Shown: positions 33,608 through 43,061 of the stretch, in pieces
Layout of the letters: each line of letters starts with the position of its first letter
Position numbering within the stretch: the first letter of the stretch is position 1
DNA from: Streptomyces cellulosae
Lineage (GTDB): Bacteria > Actinomycetota > Actinomycetes > Streptomycetales > Streptomycetaceae
Assembly: GCF_000721105.1 (NCBI RefSeq)
Contig: NZ_JOEV01000036.1
Span: forward strand, 94,681 to 158,680
DNA: 64,000 nt
Direction: 5' to 3'
Program-made: the position numbers and the translations under genes
Notes under the pieces: generated by a model
What the model was told of the DNA's origin: nothing
Seen by the model: the letters and a program-made list of their open reading frames with translations, nothing else
The model's database searches: none

Positions 33608-34363
33608 ATGACCGCTGTACAGGGAACCGCTGTCGACATCCCCACCGAGGACGGCACCGCGGACGCCTACCTGGCCCACCCCGCTGACGGGCAGCCACGT
33701 CCGGGGGTGCTGCTCTACATGGACGCCTTCGGACTGCGCCCGCAGCTGAGGTCGATGGCGGACCGGCTGGCGGGGGCCGGTTACACGGTCCTGGTGCCGA
33801 ACGTGTTCTACCGGCACGGCCGGGCGCCCGTGGTCGAACTGCCGGAGTTCATCGATCCGGGCGCGCGTCCGGAGATCTTCGAGCGGATCGGCCCGATCAT
33901 GCAGTCGTTGACTCCCGAGCTCGCGATGCGGGACGCCGACGCCTATCTGCGACAGCTCGCCGGCTCCCCGGCGACCGCCGACGGTCCGGTCGCCCTCACC
34001 GGCTACTGCATGGGCGCGCGGCTCGCCCTGCTCACCGCGGGCACCTACCCCGAGCGGGTCGCCGCGGCGGCCGGCTTCCACGGCGGGCGCCTCGCGACCG
34101 ACGCCCCGGACAGTCCGCATCTGGTGGCCGGCCGCGTCACCGCCGAGCTGTACTTCGGGCACGCCGACCAGGACCCGTCGCTGCCCGCCGAGCAGATCGA
34201 GCGCCTGGAGGACGCCCTCACCACGGCCGGTGTCCGCCACACCTGCGAGGTCTACAGCGGCGCGCATCACGGTTACACGCAGGCCGACACCTCCGCGTAC
34301 GACCGCGAGGGCGACGAACGCCACTGGGCGGCTCTGCTGGACCTCCTGAAGCGCACGTTCTGA
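33608..34363 (+). CDS. dienelactone hydrolase family protein
   Basis: 251 aa alpha/beta hydrolase. Nucleophile motif GYCMGARLAL near residue 137 (Cys in place of Ser, as in true dienelactone hydrolases), Asp in YFGHADQDPSL near 182 and His in SGAHHGY near 220. It likely hydrolyses a lactone or ester in aromatic degradation. ATG 33608 follows AGAGAGGCAG. No aromatic-degradation cluster is adjacent, so it may have another substrate. Confidence 0.9.
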   Translation: MTAVQGTAVDIPTEDGTADAYLAHPADGQPRPGVLLYMDAFGLRPQLRSMADRLAGAGYTVLVPNVFYRHGRAPVVELPEFIDPGARPEIFERIGPIMQSLTPELAMRDADAYLRQLAGSPATADGPVALTGYCMGARLALLTAGTYPERVAAAAGFHGGRLATDAPDSPHLVAGRVTAELYFGHADQDPSLPAEQIERLEDALTTAGVRHTCEVYSGAHHGYTQADTSAYDREGDERHWAALLDLLKRTF

Positions 34364-34636
34364 CGCGCACGCTCCGACTCTCGTCGGCGCGTGTTCGGCG
34401 CCGGGCGCGTTCCGCCGCCGAAGCGCTTTCTGACGCGGCGTCGGAGCGTATGCCGCAGCAGCGTGCCACACCGAACACGCCGAAGAGAGTGCGTGGCTGA
34501 AACTCATCGGTGAGTGACCGGAGTCGATCCCCACTGATCAACAGTTCACCTCGTACCAGCGGTAAGCCCTTGCTTTACTCGTGTCAGCCCCGTAGACCTT
34601 CCCCGACAAACAGCCGTGATTCCGGGGGAGTTCGCT

Positions 34637-35488
34637 ATGCAAGGCACGGTTGACGGGTTCCGCTATGGGGCGGTCACCCCCGTCGCGGCGTATGTGATGG
34701 CCTGTCTGGGTGGGGCCCTGGGGCTGCGGTGCATCGTCCGCACCCTGCTGGACAACCAGTCGTTCAAGGCCGGGTGGCTGGCGCTGGGCGCCGCTTCGAT
34801 CGGCTGCGGCATCTGGACGATGCACTTCATCGGGATGATCGGTTTCCAGGTCGAGGAGACCCGGATCCGCTACGACGTGACGCTCACGCTGCTCAGCCTC
34901 GCCGTGGCGATCGTCGTCGTCGGCATCGGCGTGTTCACCGTCGGCCGGCGCGGCGCGAACCGCACCACCCTGGGCGTCGCGGGCGTGATCACCGGTCTCG
35001 GTATCGCCGCGATGCACTACCTGGGCATGGCGGCGATGCACCTGAACGGGGACTTCCGCTACGACCCGTTGGTCGTCGCGCTCTCCGTGGTGATCGCGAT
35101 CGTCGCGGCCACCGCGGCCCTGTGGGCGGCGGTCACCATCCGCGGCTTCCTGACGAGCCTCGGGGCGAGTCTGATCATGGGCGTGGCCGTGTCCGGGATG
35201 CACTACACGGGGATAGCCGCCGTCAGCGTGCACGTGCACGACAGCGGCAGTGGTACCTGGGCGGGCGACTCGCCCACCTCCCTGCTGCTGCCCATGCTGC
35301 TGGGGCCAGTCATCTTCCTGGTGCTGGCGGGCGTGGTCGTGATGTTCGACCCCCTGCTGGTCCTGGGCGACGGCGAGGCGAGCCGGGGTGCCCCGAGCCG
35401 CAGGACCGGGGCCGACACCCCGTCCGGTCCCCCGTCCGGGGCCCGGCTCGGCTCCCTCCTGACAGCTGCTCGCAGGCGGGGACGGTAA
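34637..35488 (+). CDS. MHYT-domain membrane sensor protein
   Basis: 283 aa, about seven membrane helices. Three MHYT-like motifs are present: MHFIGM near 62, MHYLGM near 128 and MHYTGI near 188, with conserved His and Met that may bind copper or a gas. The C-terminus is a hydrophilic, Pro/Gly/Arg-rich tail without the GGDEF/EAL domain seen in many homologs. GGGGGAG lies six bases before ATG 34637. It is probably an integral sensor or membrane protein of unknown output. Confidence 0.92.
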   Translation: MQGTVDGFRYGAVTPVAAYVMACLGGALGLRCIVRTLLDNQSFKAGWLALGAASIGCGIWTMHFIGMIGFQVEETRIRYDVTLTLLSLAVAIVVVGIGVFTVGRRGANRTTLGVAGVITGLGIAAMHYLGMAAMHLNGDFRYDPLVVALSVVIAIVAATAALWAAVTIRGFLTSLGASLIMGVAVSGMHYTGIAAVSVHVHDSGSGTWAGDSPTSLLLPMLLGPVIFLVLAGVVVMFDPLLVLGDGEASRGAPSRRTGADTPSGPPSGARLGSLLTAARRRGR

Positions 35489-35602
35489 GCGCCAGGTCCG
35501 GCACGCCGTCGGCGGGGACGGCAGCCGACCGCCGAGCCGGTGCGGCACAGCCCGGGGAGCCCCACCTCCTGGCCCGTTCTAGATCATTGTTACGGTGCAC
35601 CG

Positions 35603-37105
35603 GTGTCTGACTCCTCACGCGATACCGCCGAAGGCGCCGGCTGGGGCACCGCGGAACGCGGCCGGTACCAGCGGCTGATGCCGTCCAAAGTCGAGAAGAT
35701 CTCCTGGCTGAATCCGAAGACGCTGTGGGCCGCCCGCAACGGCGTGCTGGCGTCCTGGTTGGGGGACCCCACGGGCCGTACCCGCAGCCGGTGGGTGGCG
35801 CAGCGGGCGGCGGCCGGAGCACCCGTCGACAAGGTGATCCGGCGCGACGACCCGGACGCCTTCTCCTTCATGGTCGTCGGCGACACCGGCGAAGGCGACG
35901 ACCCCCAATACGCGGTCGTACCAGGGTTTCTGAAAGTCGGTCAGGACACTCGGTTCGCCGTGATCGCCAGTGACGTGATCTACCCGGTGGGAAGCGCCGA
36001 CGACTACGCCAACAAGTTCTTCCGCCCTTACCAGGACTACCGGGCGCCGATCTACGCGATACCCGGCAACCACGACTGGTACGAGGACCTCGGCGCGTTC
36101 ATGCGCGTCTTCTGCGACGACACCCCGCCGCCGGCCCCCGATCCCGCGCCGCGCCCGCTCAGCCGGGCCTGGCTGCGCTCCCTGCTGTGGCACCGGCCGC
36201 ACCCGCACGACGGCCAACGTCTCGACGAGGCCCGCCGGTTGCGTGCCGCGCCGGCCCAACAGGCCGTCCAGCCAGGCCCGTACTGGGCCGTGGACGCCGG
36301 ACCGGTGCGGATCATAGGGATCGACACGGGACTGCTGGGCACCCTCGACGCCAAGCAGGGCGCCTGGCTCCGCGAGGTCTCCCGGGGCTCCCGCCCGAAG
36401 ATCCTCATCACCGGCTCGCCGCTGTACGTGGACGGCGAGCACCACCCCTGCCCGATAGAGGGCGGCGGCACGGTCGACGACATCGTCCGCGACCCCGGCC
36501 ACCACTACGTGGCCGCGATAGGCGGCGACATCCACAACTACCAGCGCTATCCGGTCCGGGTGGACGGCCGCACCCTCCAGTACGTCGTCTCGGGCGGCGG
36601 CGGCGCGTTCATGCACGCCACCCACACCATCCCCCGCGTCTCGGTCGCCGACGTCACCGAGAAGGACTTCCGCTGCTACCCGCTGCGCGGCGACTCCCTC
36701 GCCTTCTACAGCAGGCTCTACGGCCGCAGGCTGCGTCTGCGCCGCTTCTTCACCCTCACCGAGGCGGAAGCGACGGCCGTGATCGCCGAACGGCTCGGCA
36801 TCCCGCCGACCCGCGCCCCCGGCGCGGCCACCCGGGTCACCCCGCGCACCCGGCTGGTGGCCACTCTCCTGGGCGCCGGCGGCCGCCCCGACCGCACCTC
36901 GCGGTTCCGCCTCCCGGTCCGCAAGATCTACACACAGCTGTTCTCGCCGAGCTCGGCGACGTACAGCCCACCGTTCTTCAAGTGTTTCCTGCGCCTGGAC
37001 GTCACCCCCCGGCAGATCCGGCTGCGCTGCTACGCCGCCACCGGAAACCTCGCCCAGGAGATCGACCCGCCGGTGGAGGACGAGGTGATCATTCCGCTGA
37101 CCTGA
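35603..37105 (+). CDS. metallophosphoesterase
   Basis: 500 aa from GTG 35603 (ATG 35678 is a shorter option). The N-terminal 80 residues are unassigned. The calcineurin-like core follows: VVGDTGEGDDPQ near 91, ASDVIYPVGSADDY near 122, PGNHDWYEDLG near 153, GSPLYVDGEHH near 272 and GGDIHNYQRYP near 308, giving metal ligands. The C-terminal 130 residues are beta-rich and unknown. Phosphatase or phosphodiesterase; substrate not known. No signal peptide. Confidence 0.87.
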   Translation: MSDSSRDTAEGAGWGTAERGRYQRLMPSKVEKISWLNPKTLWAARNGVLASWLGDPTGRTRSRWVAQRAAAGAPVDKVIRRDDPDAFSFMVVGDTGEGDDPQYAVVPGFLKVGQDTRFAVIASDVIYPVGSADDYANKFFRPYQDYRAPIYAIPGNHDWYEDLGAFMRVFCDDTPPPAPDPAPRPLSRAWLRSLLWHRPHPHDGQRLDEARRLRAAPAQQAVQPGPYWAVDAGPVRIIGIDTGLLGTLDAKQGAWLREVSRGSRPKILITGSPLYVDGEHHPCPIEGGGTVDDIVRDPGHHYVAAIGGDIHNYQRYPVRVDGRTLQYVVSGGGGAFMHATHTIPRVSVADVTEKDFRCYPLRGDSLAFYSRLYGRRLRLRRFFTLTEAEATAVIAERLGIPPTRAPGAATRVTPRTRLVATLLGAGGRPDRTSRFRLPVRKIYTQLFSPSSATYSPPFFKCFLRLDVTPRQIRLRCYAATGNLAQEIDPPVEDEVIIPLT

Positions 37106-37205
37106 CCTGACCTGACCGGGCCGGGTGGAACAGGGGGGAACACTTCGCGGCCCGGTCCGGTTGGCACTGTCGTACGCCATGATCGAAGAACGCCGGAGGA
37201 GCCCT

Positions 37206-38234
37206 GTGCCGCCCACCTCACGCCCGTTGCGCAAGCTCGGCTTCCTGACCATCGGCCTGTTCGACGAGGCGGATCCGCGCCGGGGCCACGAGTCCACGCT
37301 GGAGATCATCGAACTGGGCGAGCGGCTGGGCTTCGACAGCGCGTGGCTGCGCCACCGTCATCTGCAGTACGGCATCTCGTCCCCCGTCGCGGTCCTGGCG
37401 GCGGCCTCGCAGCGCACCAGCCGGATCGAGCTCGGCACCGCGGTGATCCCGCTGGGCTGGGAGAACCCGCTGCGTCTGGCCGAGGACCTGGCGACCGTCG
37501 ACCTGCTGTCCGGCGGCCGCCTCAACCCGGGGGTGAGCGTGGGCCCGCCGATGCGCTACGCCGAGGTCAAGGACGCGCTGTACCCGGACACGGCGGACGC
37601 CGAGGACTTCAGCTACGAGCGGGTACGGCGGCTGCTGGACTTCGTGCGGGGCGAGCCGGCCACCGAGTTCAGCGGCACCGAGGGCTTCGAGGTCTTCTCC
37701 GACCGGGTGCAGCCCCACTCCCCCGGTCTGGGCCGCCGCCTGTGGTACGGCGGCGGCAGTCTCGGTTCGGCGCGCTGGGCCGGTGAGCACGGCATGAACT
37801 TCCTGGTCAGCAGCGTCGTCAAGGCGGAAGAGACCGAGGGGACGCCGGACTTCGCCGAGATCCAGCTGTCCCACGTCCGTGCCTTCCGCGCCGCCCACCC
37901 CGACGGCGAGGCCGCCCGCGTCTCCCAGGGCCTTGTCGTCATCCCCACCGACTCCGCCTCGCCGGAACAGCGCACGAAGTACGAGGAGTACGCGGCCAAG
38001 CGCACCCCCCGTACCGCCGCCCCGCAGGGACCGGCCCGGCTGATGTTCGCCCCCGACATCGTCGGCACCTCGGACGAGATCGCCGAGCGCCTGCACGCGC
38101 ACGCCGCGTTCCGCGAGGTCGACGAGGTGGCGTTCGCGCTGCCGTTCACCTTCGAGCACGAGGACTACGTGCAGATCCTCACCGACATGGCCACGAAACT
38201 CGGCCCCGCGCTGGGCTGGCGAGCGTCCGCCTGA
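37206..38234 (+). CDS. LLM-class flavin-dependent oxidoreductase
   Basis: 342 aa luciferase-like TIM barrel. Family features: GFLTIGLFDEADPRRGHESTLE near the N-terminus, ELGTAVIPLGWENPLRLAEDLATVDLLSGGR near 80-105, and FTFEHEDYVQILTDM near the C-terminus. GTG 37206 has GGAGGAG upstream. It uses reduced flavin, often F420 or FMN, to oxidise a small substrate. The TauD-type gene after it is convergent, so no operon is implied. Confidence 0.9.
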   Translation: MPPTSRPLRKLGFLTIGLFDEADPRRGHESTLEIIELGERLGFDSAWLRHRHLQYGISSPVAVLAAASQRTSRIELGTAVIPLGWENPLRLAEDLATVDLLSGGRLNPGVSVGPPMRYAEVKDALYPDTADAEDFSYERVRRLLDFVRGEPATEFSGTEGFEVFSDRVQPHSPGLGRRLWYGGGSLGSARWAGEHGMNFLVSSVVKAEETEGTPDFAEIQLSHVRAFRAAHPDGEAARVSQGLVVIPTDSASPEQRTKYEEYAAKRTPRTAAPQGPARLMFAPDIVGTSDEIAERLHAHAAFREVDEVAFALPFTFEHEDYVQILTDMATKLGPALGWRASA

Positions 38235-38236
38235 GC

Positions 38237-39235
38237 TCACCAGCGGCCGGGCTCGGTCCCCACGACCGGTTCCGACGGACTGCCGTCCACGCCGACCGGT
38301 ACGTCCCCGGTGAGCATCACCCGGTGCATGGTCCGGGGGAAGCCGAGGTGGGCGTTGTCGGCCGGCGCGAGGTGGATGGTGGCCCGGTTGTCCCAGAAGG
38401 CGACGCTGCCCGGCTCCCAGCGGAAGCGGACCGTGTACTCGGGCCGGGTCGCCTGCTCCAGCAGCATCTCCAGGATCGCGCCGCTCTCCGGGCGGGAGAG
38501 GCCGGCGATCTGTTCGACGTAGTAGCCGTTGACGTACAGGATCCGCTCGCCCGTCTCCGGGTGGACCCGTACCAGCGGGTGCAGGGAGGCGACCTGGTGG
38601 TCCAGCAGATGGCGGACGTACGCGTCGTCGCCGGGCCGCGGCTGGTAGCCGACCCCTAGCCGGTGCTCGGCCCGGAGGCCGTCCACGAACTCCCGTACCG
38701 GGGCGGACAGTCCGGCGTAGGCGGCCGCCAGATTCGACCAGGTGGTGTCGCCTCCGTACGGCGGGACGGTCTCGGCGCGCAGGATCGTCGCGGCGGGCGG
38801 GTCTATCCGGGCGCCGTGGTCGCAGTGCCAGCCGCGCAGCAGGGTGTGCCGCCGGCGCCGCAGCCATTCGTCGTGCTCCATGCCGAACCTGCCGCCCAGC
38901 TCCAGCCGGTCGGCGGTCGTCTCGATCTCCGGGAAGCCGGGCGGGGAGGCGCTGCCGCGCCTGCGCGGCACCACCGGTTCGCCGAAGCGGCGGGCGAACG
39001 CCACCTGCCCGGCGTGATCGAGCCGCTGCCCCCGGAAGAACACCACCTTCCAGCGCAGCACGGCCGCCCGGATCGCGGCGACCGCGGCGTCGTCGAGGCC
39101 GCCGGCGAGGTCGACGCCGCTGATCTCGGCGCCGATGTGCCCGGCGACCGGGTTCACCTCCATCCCCTGGGCCTCGTCGAAGTCCATCTCCTGGGCCTCG
39201 TCAAAGCGGTCCGCAGGGGCCCTGTCCGTCGTCAT
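38237..39235 (-). CDS. TauD/TfdA-type 2-oxoglutarate Fe(II) dioxygenase
   Basis: 332 aa. Iron ligands: His and Asp in WHCDHGARIDP near 140 (the HxD motif) and a His in NRATIHLAP near 296; 2-oxoglutarate Arg in RTMHRVML near 312. An N-terminal IGAEISGVDLAG is also family-typical. The first 25 residues contain two copies of a DEAQ(E/G)M motif. Such enzymes hydroxylate small molecules or sulfonates. It is divergent from an aldo/keto reductase across a palindrome-bearing promoter region. Confidence 0.9.
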   Translation of the reverse strand: MTTDRAPADRFDEAQEMDFDEAQGMEVNPVAGHIGAEISGVDLAGGLDDAAVAAIRAAVLRWKVVFFRGQRLDHAGQVAFARRFGEPVVPRRRGSASPPGFPEIETTADRLELGGRFGMEHDEWLRRRRHTLLRGWHCDHGARIDPPAATILRAETVPPYGGDTTWSNLAAAYAGLSAPVREFVDGLRAEHRLGVGYQPRPGDDAYVRHLLDHQVASLHPLVRVHPETGERILYVNGYYVEQIAGLSRPESGAILEMLLEQATRPEYTVRFRWEPGSVAFWDNRATIHLAPADNAHLGFPRTMHRVMLTGDVPVGVDGSPSEPVVGTEPGRW

Positions 39236-39307
39236 ACGCGCTCCGATGATCCGTCCGTCCGCACCGGCCGGTCCGGGCCGGTTCCCTGAAGATCGTGACA
39301 GCGTCTG

Positions 39308-39335
39308 CCGTACGAGGCGACAGGGCGTCGTACGG
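39308..39335. promoter_or_regulatory. 8-bp inverted repeat in divergent promoter region
   Basis: CCGTACGA and TCGTACGG, perfect arms with a 12-base spacer, located between the dioxygenase and aldo/keto reductase starts. A candidate operator for a dimeric regulator. Confidence 0.4.
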
Positions 39336-39431
39336 TCATGTGAGCGCCGCCCGCGCCCGCCCGTCCGGTTGATCGCCTCGCGCCCTGTCGGAGAGGCTGG
39401 GTGTACGACACAGTCAAGGGAAGGTCCGGCA

Positions 39432-40262
39432 GTGAGCAGCATTCCGACGCACACGCTCAACGACGGCACGACGATCCCCGCCCTCGGTCTGGGCACCTGG
39501 CCGATGGACGACACGCTGGCGGAACAGGCGGTACGCGAGGCCCTTCAGACGGGCTACCGCCTCGTCGACACGGCGACGAACTATCGCAACGAGACCGGAG
39601 TCGGCCGCGGTGTGGCCGGCGGTCCGGTGCCCCGCGAGGACATCGTGGTGACGACCAAGCTCCCCGGCAGGCACCACGGCTATGACGAGACACTCGCCTC
39701 CTTCGAGGAGTCCCGTGCCCGCCTCGGCCTCGACTACGTGGACCTGTACCTGATCCACTGGCCGCTCCCCCGCGTGGACAAGTACGTCGACTCCTGGAAG
39801 GCCATGATCAGGCTCCGCGAGGAGGGCCTCGTCCGCTCGATCGGCGTCTCCAACTTCACCGTCGGGCACATCGAGCGGCTCGAGAAGGAGACCGGCGTGC
39901 TGCCCTCCGTCAACCAGATCGAGCTGCACCCCTTCTTCCCGCAGGAGGAGCTGCGCGCCTTCCACGCCGGCAAGGGCATCGTGACCGAGAGCTGGAGCCC
40001 GCTGGGCCGGGGCACGGCACTGCTCGACGACCCCGCCGTGGTCACCGCCGCCGAGGCCCACGGCGTGACCCCCGGGCAGGTCATCCTGCGCTGGCACATC
40101 CAGCTCGGCGCGGTCCCCATCCCGAAGTCGGCGGACCCCGAGCGGCAGCGCCGGAACCTGGACGTCTTCGGCTTCGAGCTGAGCCCCGCCGAGGTGGCGG
40201 CGATCGCGGACCGCCCCCACCGGCGCGTCGGCGGGGACCCGGAGACCCACGAGGAGTTCTGA
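39432..40262 (+). CDS. aldo/keto reductase
   Basis: 276 aa. Catalytic residues: Asp and Tyr in LVDTATNYRNE near 44-50, Lys in VVTTKLPGRHH near 77, His in LYLIHWPLP near 108. Cofactor segment IPKSADPERQRRN near 235. Start GTG 39432; the ribosome site GGAAGG is weak. It is an NADPH reductase of the DkgA-like group. It is divergent from the dioxygenase gene. Confidence 0.92.
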   Translation: MSSIPTHTLNDGTTIPALGLGTWPMDDTLAEQAVREALQTGYRLVDTATNYRNETGVGRGVAGGPVPREDIVVTTKLPGRHHGYDETLASFEESRARLGLDYVDLYLIHWPLPRVDKYVDSWKAMIRLREEGLVRSIGVSNFTVGHIERLEKETGVLPSVNQIELHPFFPQEELRAFHAGKGIVTESWSPLGRGTALLDDPAVVTAAEAHGVTPGQVILRWHIQLGAVPIPKSADPERQRRNLDVFGFELSPAEVAAIADRPHRRVGGDPETHEEF

Positions 40263-40360
40263 CCGCGCGGCGGGGTGCCCGGGGCCCGTGGGACGGGGCG
40301 GCCCGGCGCTCGGGAAGGAGTCGCAGGTGGGTGAGCGTGACCGGCTGCGGGACTACCGAC

Positions 40361-40654
40361 ATGGGGCTGACCCGTCGGCAGGCCGTCGAGGCGAGCGGGG
40401 TCGCGGTGACGTACTACGTCTTCGACATGGTGCGGCTGGAGGGCCAGGACCTCACCCGGCTGCCGCTGCGAACCCGCGAGTCCCTGCCGCGGCGCGCGCT
40501 CGCCGCTCGCTCCCCGCTCCGTCTGACGCCCCATAGCAACGCGGGCGGCGCCGAGTTGCGCGACGGGATGCTGAGGGATCCGTGGTTCCTGGGCCCGCGG
40601 GACGACAGGAAGCCGCGCGAGGTGGTGCGGGAGCGGGCGGCCACCTCCGTCTGA
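40361..40654 (+). pseudogene. relic of an ATP-dependent DNA ligase
   Basis: 97 residues readable in one frame. VTYYVFDMVRLEGQDLTRLP resembles the ligase core after motif III, then a C-terminal WFLGPRDDRKPREVVRERA resembles the last residues of LigD-type ligases. The catalytic lysine motif, motifs IV and V and the OB-fold body are missing, so an internal and 5' deletion is likely. The remaining frame is intact but cannot form a ligase. A complete, different ligase gene lies at 51671. Confidence 0.6.
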
Positions 40655-40658
40655 GCGG

Positions 40659-43031
40659 TCAGAGCTCCGGCGTCAGGGACTGCTCGGCCCAGATCGTCTT
40701 TCCGCTGCCGGTCTGCCGGCTGCCCCAGCGCTGGGTGAGCTGGGCGACCAGGAGCAGGCCGCGGCCTCCCTCGTCGAAGGCGTGCGCCCGGCGCAGGTGC
40801 GGTGAGGTGGAACTGCCGTCGGCGACCTCGCAGATGAGGGTCTGGTCGCGGATCAGCCGCAGCTGGATGGGCGGTTCGCCGTAGCGGATCGCGTTGGTGA
40901 CCAGTTCGCTGACGACGAGTTCGGTGACGAAGGCCGTCTCGTCCAGTCCCCACGCGGTCAGTTGCTCGGTCGCGGCCTGCCGGGTGGCGGCCACCTGGGC
41001 GGGGTCCGGGGTGACGTCCCAGGTGGCGACGCGGTCCCCGCCCAACGCCCGGGTTCGGGCGAGCAGCAGGGCCACGTCGTCGCCGGGCTCCTCCGGCAGT
41101 ACGGCCTTCAGGACCGTGTCGCACAGGGCGTCGAGGGTGTCGGTGCGGGCGGTCAGGGCTCGGCACAGTTCCTCGGTGGCGTGGTCGACGTCGCGGTCGC
41201 GGTCCTCGATGAGTCCGTCCGTGTACAGCGCGACGACAGCGCCCTCGGGCAGTTCCAGCTCCGTCGCCTCGAAAGGCAGGCCGCCGACCCCGAGCGGCGG
41301 GCCGGCGGCGAGCGGGACCAGGCTCGCCGTGCCGTCGGGCAGCACCAGCGCGGGCGGCGGGTGACCGGCGGAGGCCAGGGTGAGACGGCGGGAGACCGGA
41401 TCGTAGACGGAGTAGAGGCAGGTGGCGCCGAGCTCCGCGGCCTCCTCCTCGCGGTCGTCGGAGGCGAGGTGGGTGACCAGGTCGTCGAGGTGGGTGAGCA
41501 GTTCGTCCGGCGGCAGGTCAACATCGGCGAGGGTGCGCACGGCCGTGCACAGGCGGCCCATGGTCGCCGAGGACGGGATGCCGTGTCCGACGACGTCACC
41601 GACGACCAGGGCGACCCGGCTGCCGGAGAGGGGGATGACGTCGAACCAGTCGCCGCCGATGCCGGCCAGTGAGCCGGAGGGCAGATAGCGGTGGGCGACC
41701 TCGACCGCTGCCTGTCCGGGCAGGCCGCGGGGCAGCAGGCTGTGCTGGAGGGCCAGCGCGGTGCTGCGTTCGCGGGCGAAGCGGCGGGCGTTGTCGATGC
41801 ACACGGCGGCGCGGCTGGCGAGTTCCTCGGCCAGGACGGCGTCGTCGTCGCCGAAGTCGTCCGGGTGGGCGATGCGGATGGCCACCGCGGCGCCGAGCGT
41901 GGTGCCGCGGGCCAGCAGCGGCACCGCCACCATCGAGTGGGCGCCCTCGCGGTGAGGGCGGCCCACGGGTTCCCGGGCGTTGCGTCCCGCGACCCAGCGC
42001 ATGAAGGCGGGCTCGCCGGCCTGGCTGACGACCGCCCGGTGCAGCCGCAGCGCTCTCGCGGGCGGCAAGTAGGCGGGGTAGACCTCCGTCTCGCCCAGGC
42101 GCACGGCCGCCTCCGGAGTGCCCTCGGTGCGGGAACCGTGGGCGACCCTGCACAGGGCGATCTCGCCGTTCAGGGCCGTAGGTGGCTCGTCCGCCCCGAG
42201 GACCCACTCCAGGAGGTCCACGCTGACGAAGTCGGCGTACCGCGGGACGAGGAGTTCGACCAGTTCCTCGGCGGTGCGCACCACGTCGAGGGTGGTGCCG
42301 ATGGCGGCGGCCGCCTCGTTGAGCAGGGCCAGCCGCTGTCGGGCCCAGTACTGCTCGGTGCTGTCGAGGGCCGTGAGGGCGACTGCGGTCACCTCACCGG
42401 AGGCGTCCCGCAGGGGCCACATCTCGGTGGTCCAGGCGTGCTCCCGGTTGAGTGCGGGCGCTGCGGTGTAGCTCTCGTAGCGGACCGGCCTGCCCGTCGC
42501 GGCCACCTGACGCAGATTGCTGTGGAAGCCGCGGCTGTACTCGGCGTGCTCCACGGACTCCGGGAAGTGCCGGCCGAGCAGGGTCTCCTCCGATACCCCC
42601 ATCACCCGGCAGGCCGTGTCGTTGAGGCGCAGATAGCGCTGCTGCGTGTCGAAGACCGACATCGACACCGACGCCTGTTCGAAGGCCTGCCCGGCGAGGG
42701 TGGGCTCCCGCCCGCCGGGCTGCTCGGTGATCACATAGCCGTTCGGTGCGCCGTCCGCACCGAGCACGGGCTGGGCCAGCAGGGCGACGGTCACGCAGCT
42801 GCCGTCCCGGTGCCGGAGGGCGACGGTGCCCGCCAGCTCCGTCACAGCGCTGTCCGGCGGGTCCTCGGCGAGCAGTTCCCGCGCCGCGCGCCCCACGGCC
42901 TCCTCGGCCGTGTGTCCCGTCAGCCGCCGGGCACCCTCGCTCCACCCCGTCACGATGCCCTGGGCATCCGTGGTCGCCGCAGCGCAGACGTGCTCCATGT
43001 CGTCCAGGATGGTCCCTTTGTCACACCGCAT
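40659..43031 (-). CDS. PAS-GAF-PP2C (SpoIIE)-HATPase regulatory phosphatase
   Basis: 790 aa from ATG 43031 (ATG 42998, 779 aa, is an alternative). Order: two PAS-like domains (about 12-120 and 125-235), GAF (240-420), a PP2C/SpoIIE phosphatase domain (about 430-640: GGDWFDVIPLSG, VVGDVVGHGI, YTDGLIEDRD), and a HATPase domain at the C-terminus (VTELVVSELVTNAIRYG, then DEGGRGLLLVAQL). It joins anti-sigma kinase-like and phosphatase activities in one protein, as in many Streptomyces stress-signalling proteins that act on anti-sigma antagonists. No antagonist gene is adjacent. It is cytoplasmic. Confidence 0.9.
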   Translation of the reverse strand: MRCDKGTILDDMEHVCAAATTDAQGIVTGWSEGARRLTGHTAEEAVGRAARELLAEDPPDSAVTELAGTVALRHRDGSCVTVALLAQPVLGADGAPNGYVITEQPGGREPTLAGQAFEQASVSMSVFDTQQRYLRLNDTACRVMGVSEETLLGRHFPESVEHAEYSRGFHSNLRQVAATGRPVRYESYTAAPALNREHAWTTEMWPLRDASGEVTAVALTALDSTEQYWARQRLALLNEAAAAIGTTLDVVRTAEELVELLVPRYADFVSVDLLEWVLGADEPPTALNGEIALCRVAHGSRTEGTPEAAVRLGETEVYPAYLPPARALRLHRAVVSQAGEPAFMRWVAGRNAREPVGRPHREGAHSMVAVPLLARGTTLGAAVAIRIAHPDDFGDDDAVLAEELASRAAVCIDNARRFARERSTALALQHSLLPRGLPGQAAVEVAHRYLPSGSLAGIGGDWFDVIPLSGSRVALVVGDVVGHGIPSSATMGRLCTAVRTLADVDLPPDELLTHLDDLVTHLASDDREEEAAELGATCLYSVYDPVSRRLTLASAGHPPPALVLPDGTASLVPLAAGPPLGVGGLPFEATELELPEGAVVALYTDGLIEDRDRDVDHATEELCRALTARTDTLDALCDTVLKAVLPEEPGDDVALLLARTRALGGDRVATWDVTPDPAQVAATRQAATEQLTAWGLDETAFVTELVVSELVTNAIRYGEPPIQLRLIRDQTLICEVADGSSTSPHLRRAHAFDEGGRGLLLVAQLTQRWGSRQTGSGKTIWAEQSLTPEL

Positions 43032-43061
43032 CAAGCGCGCTGCGGCGACCAGGGCTCCGCG

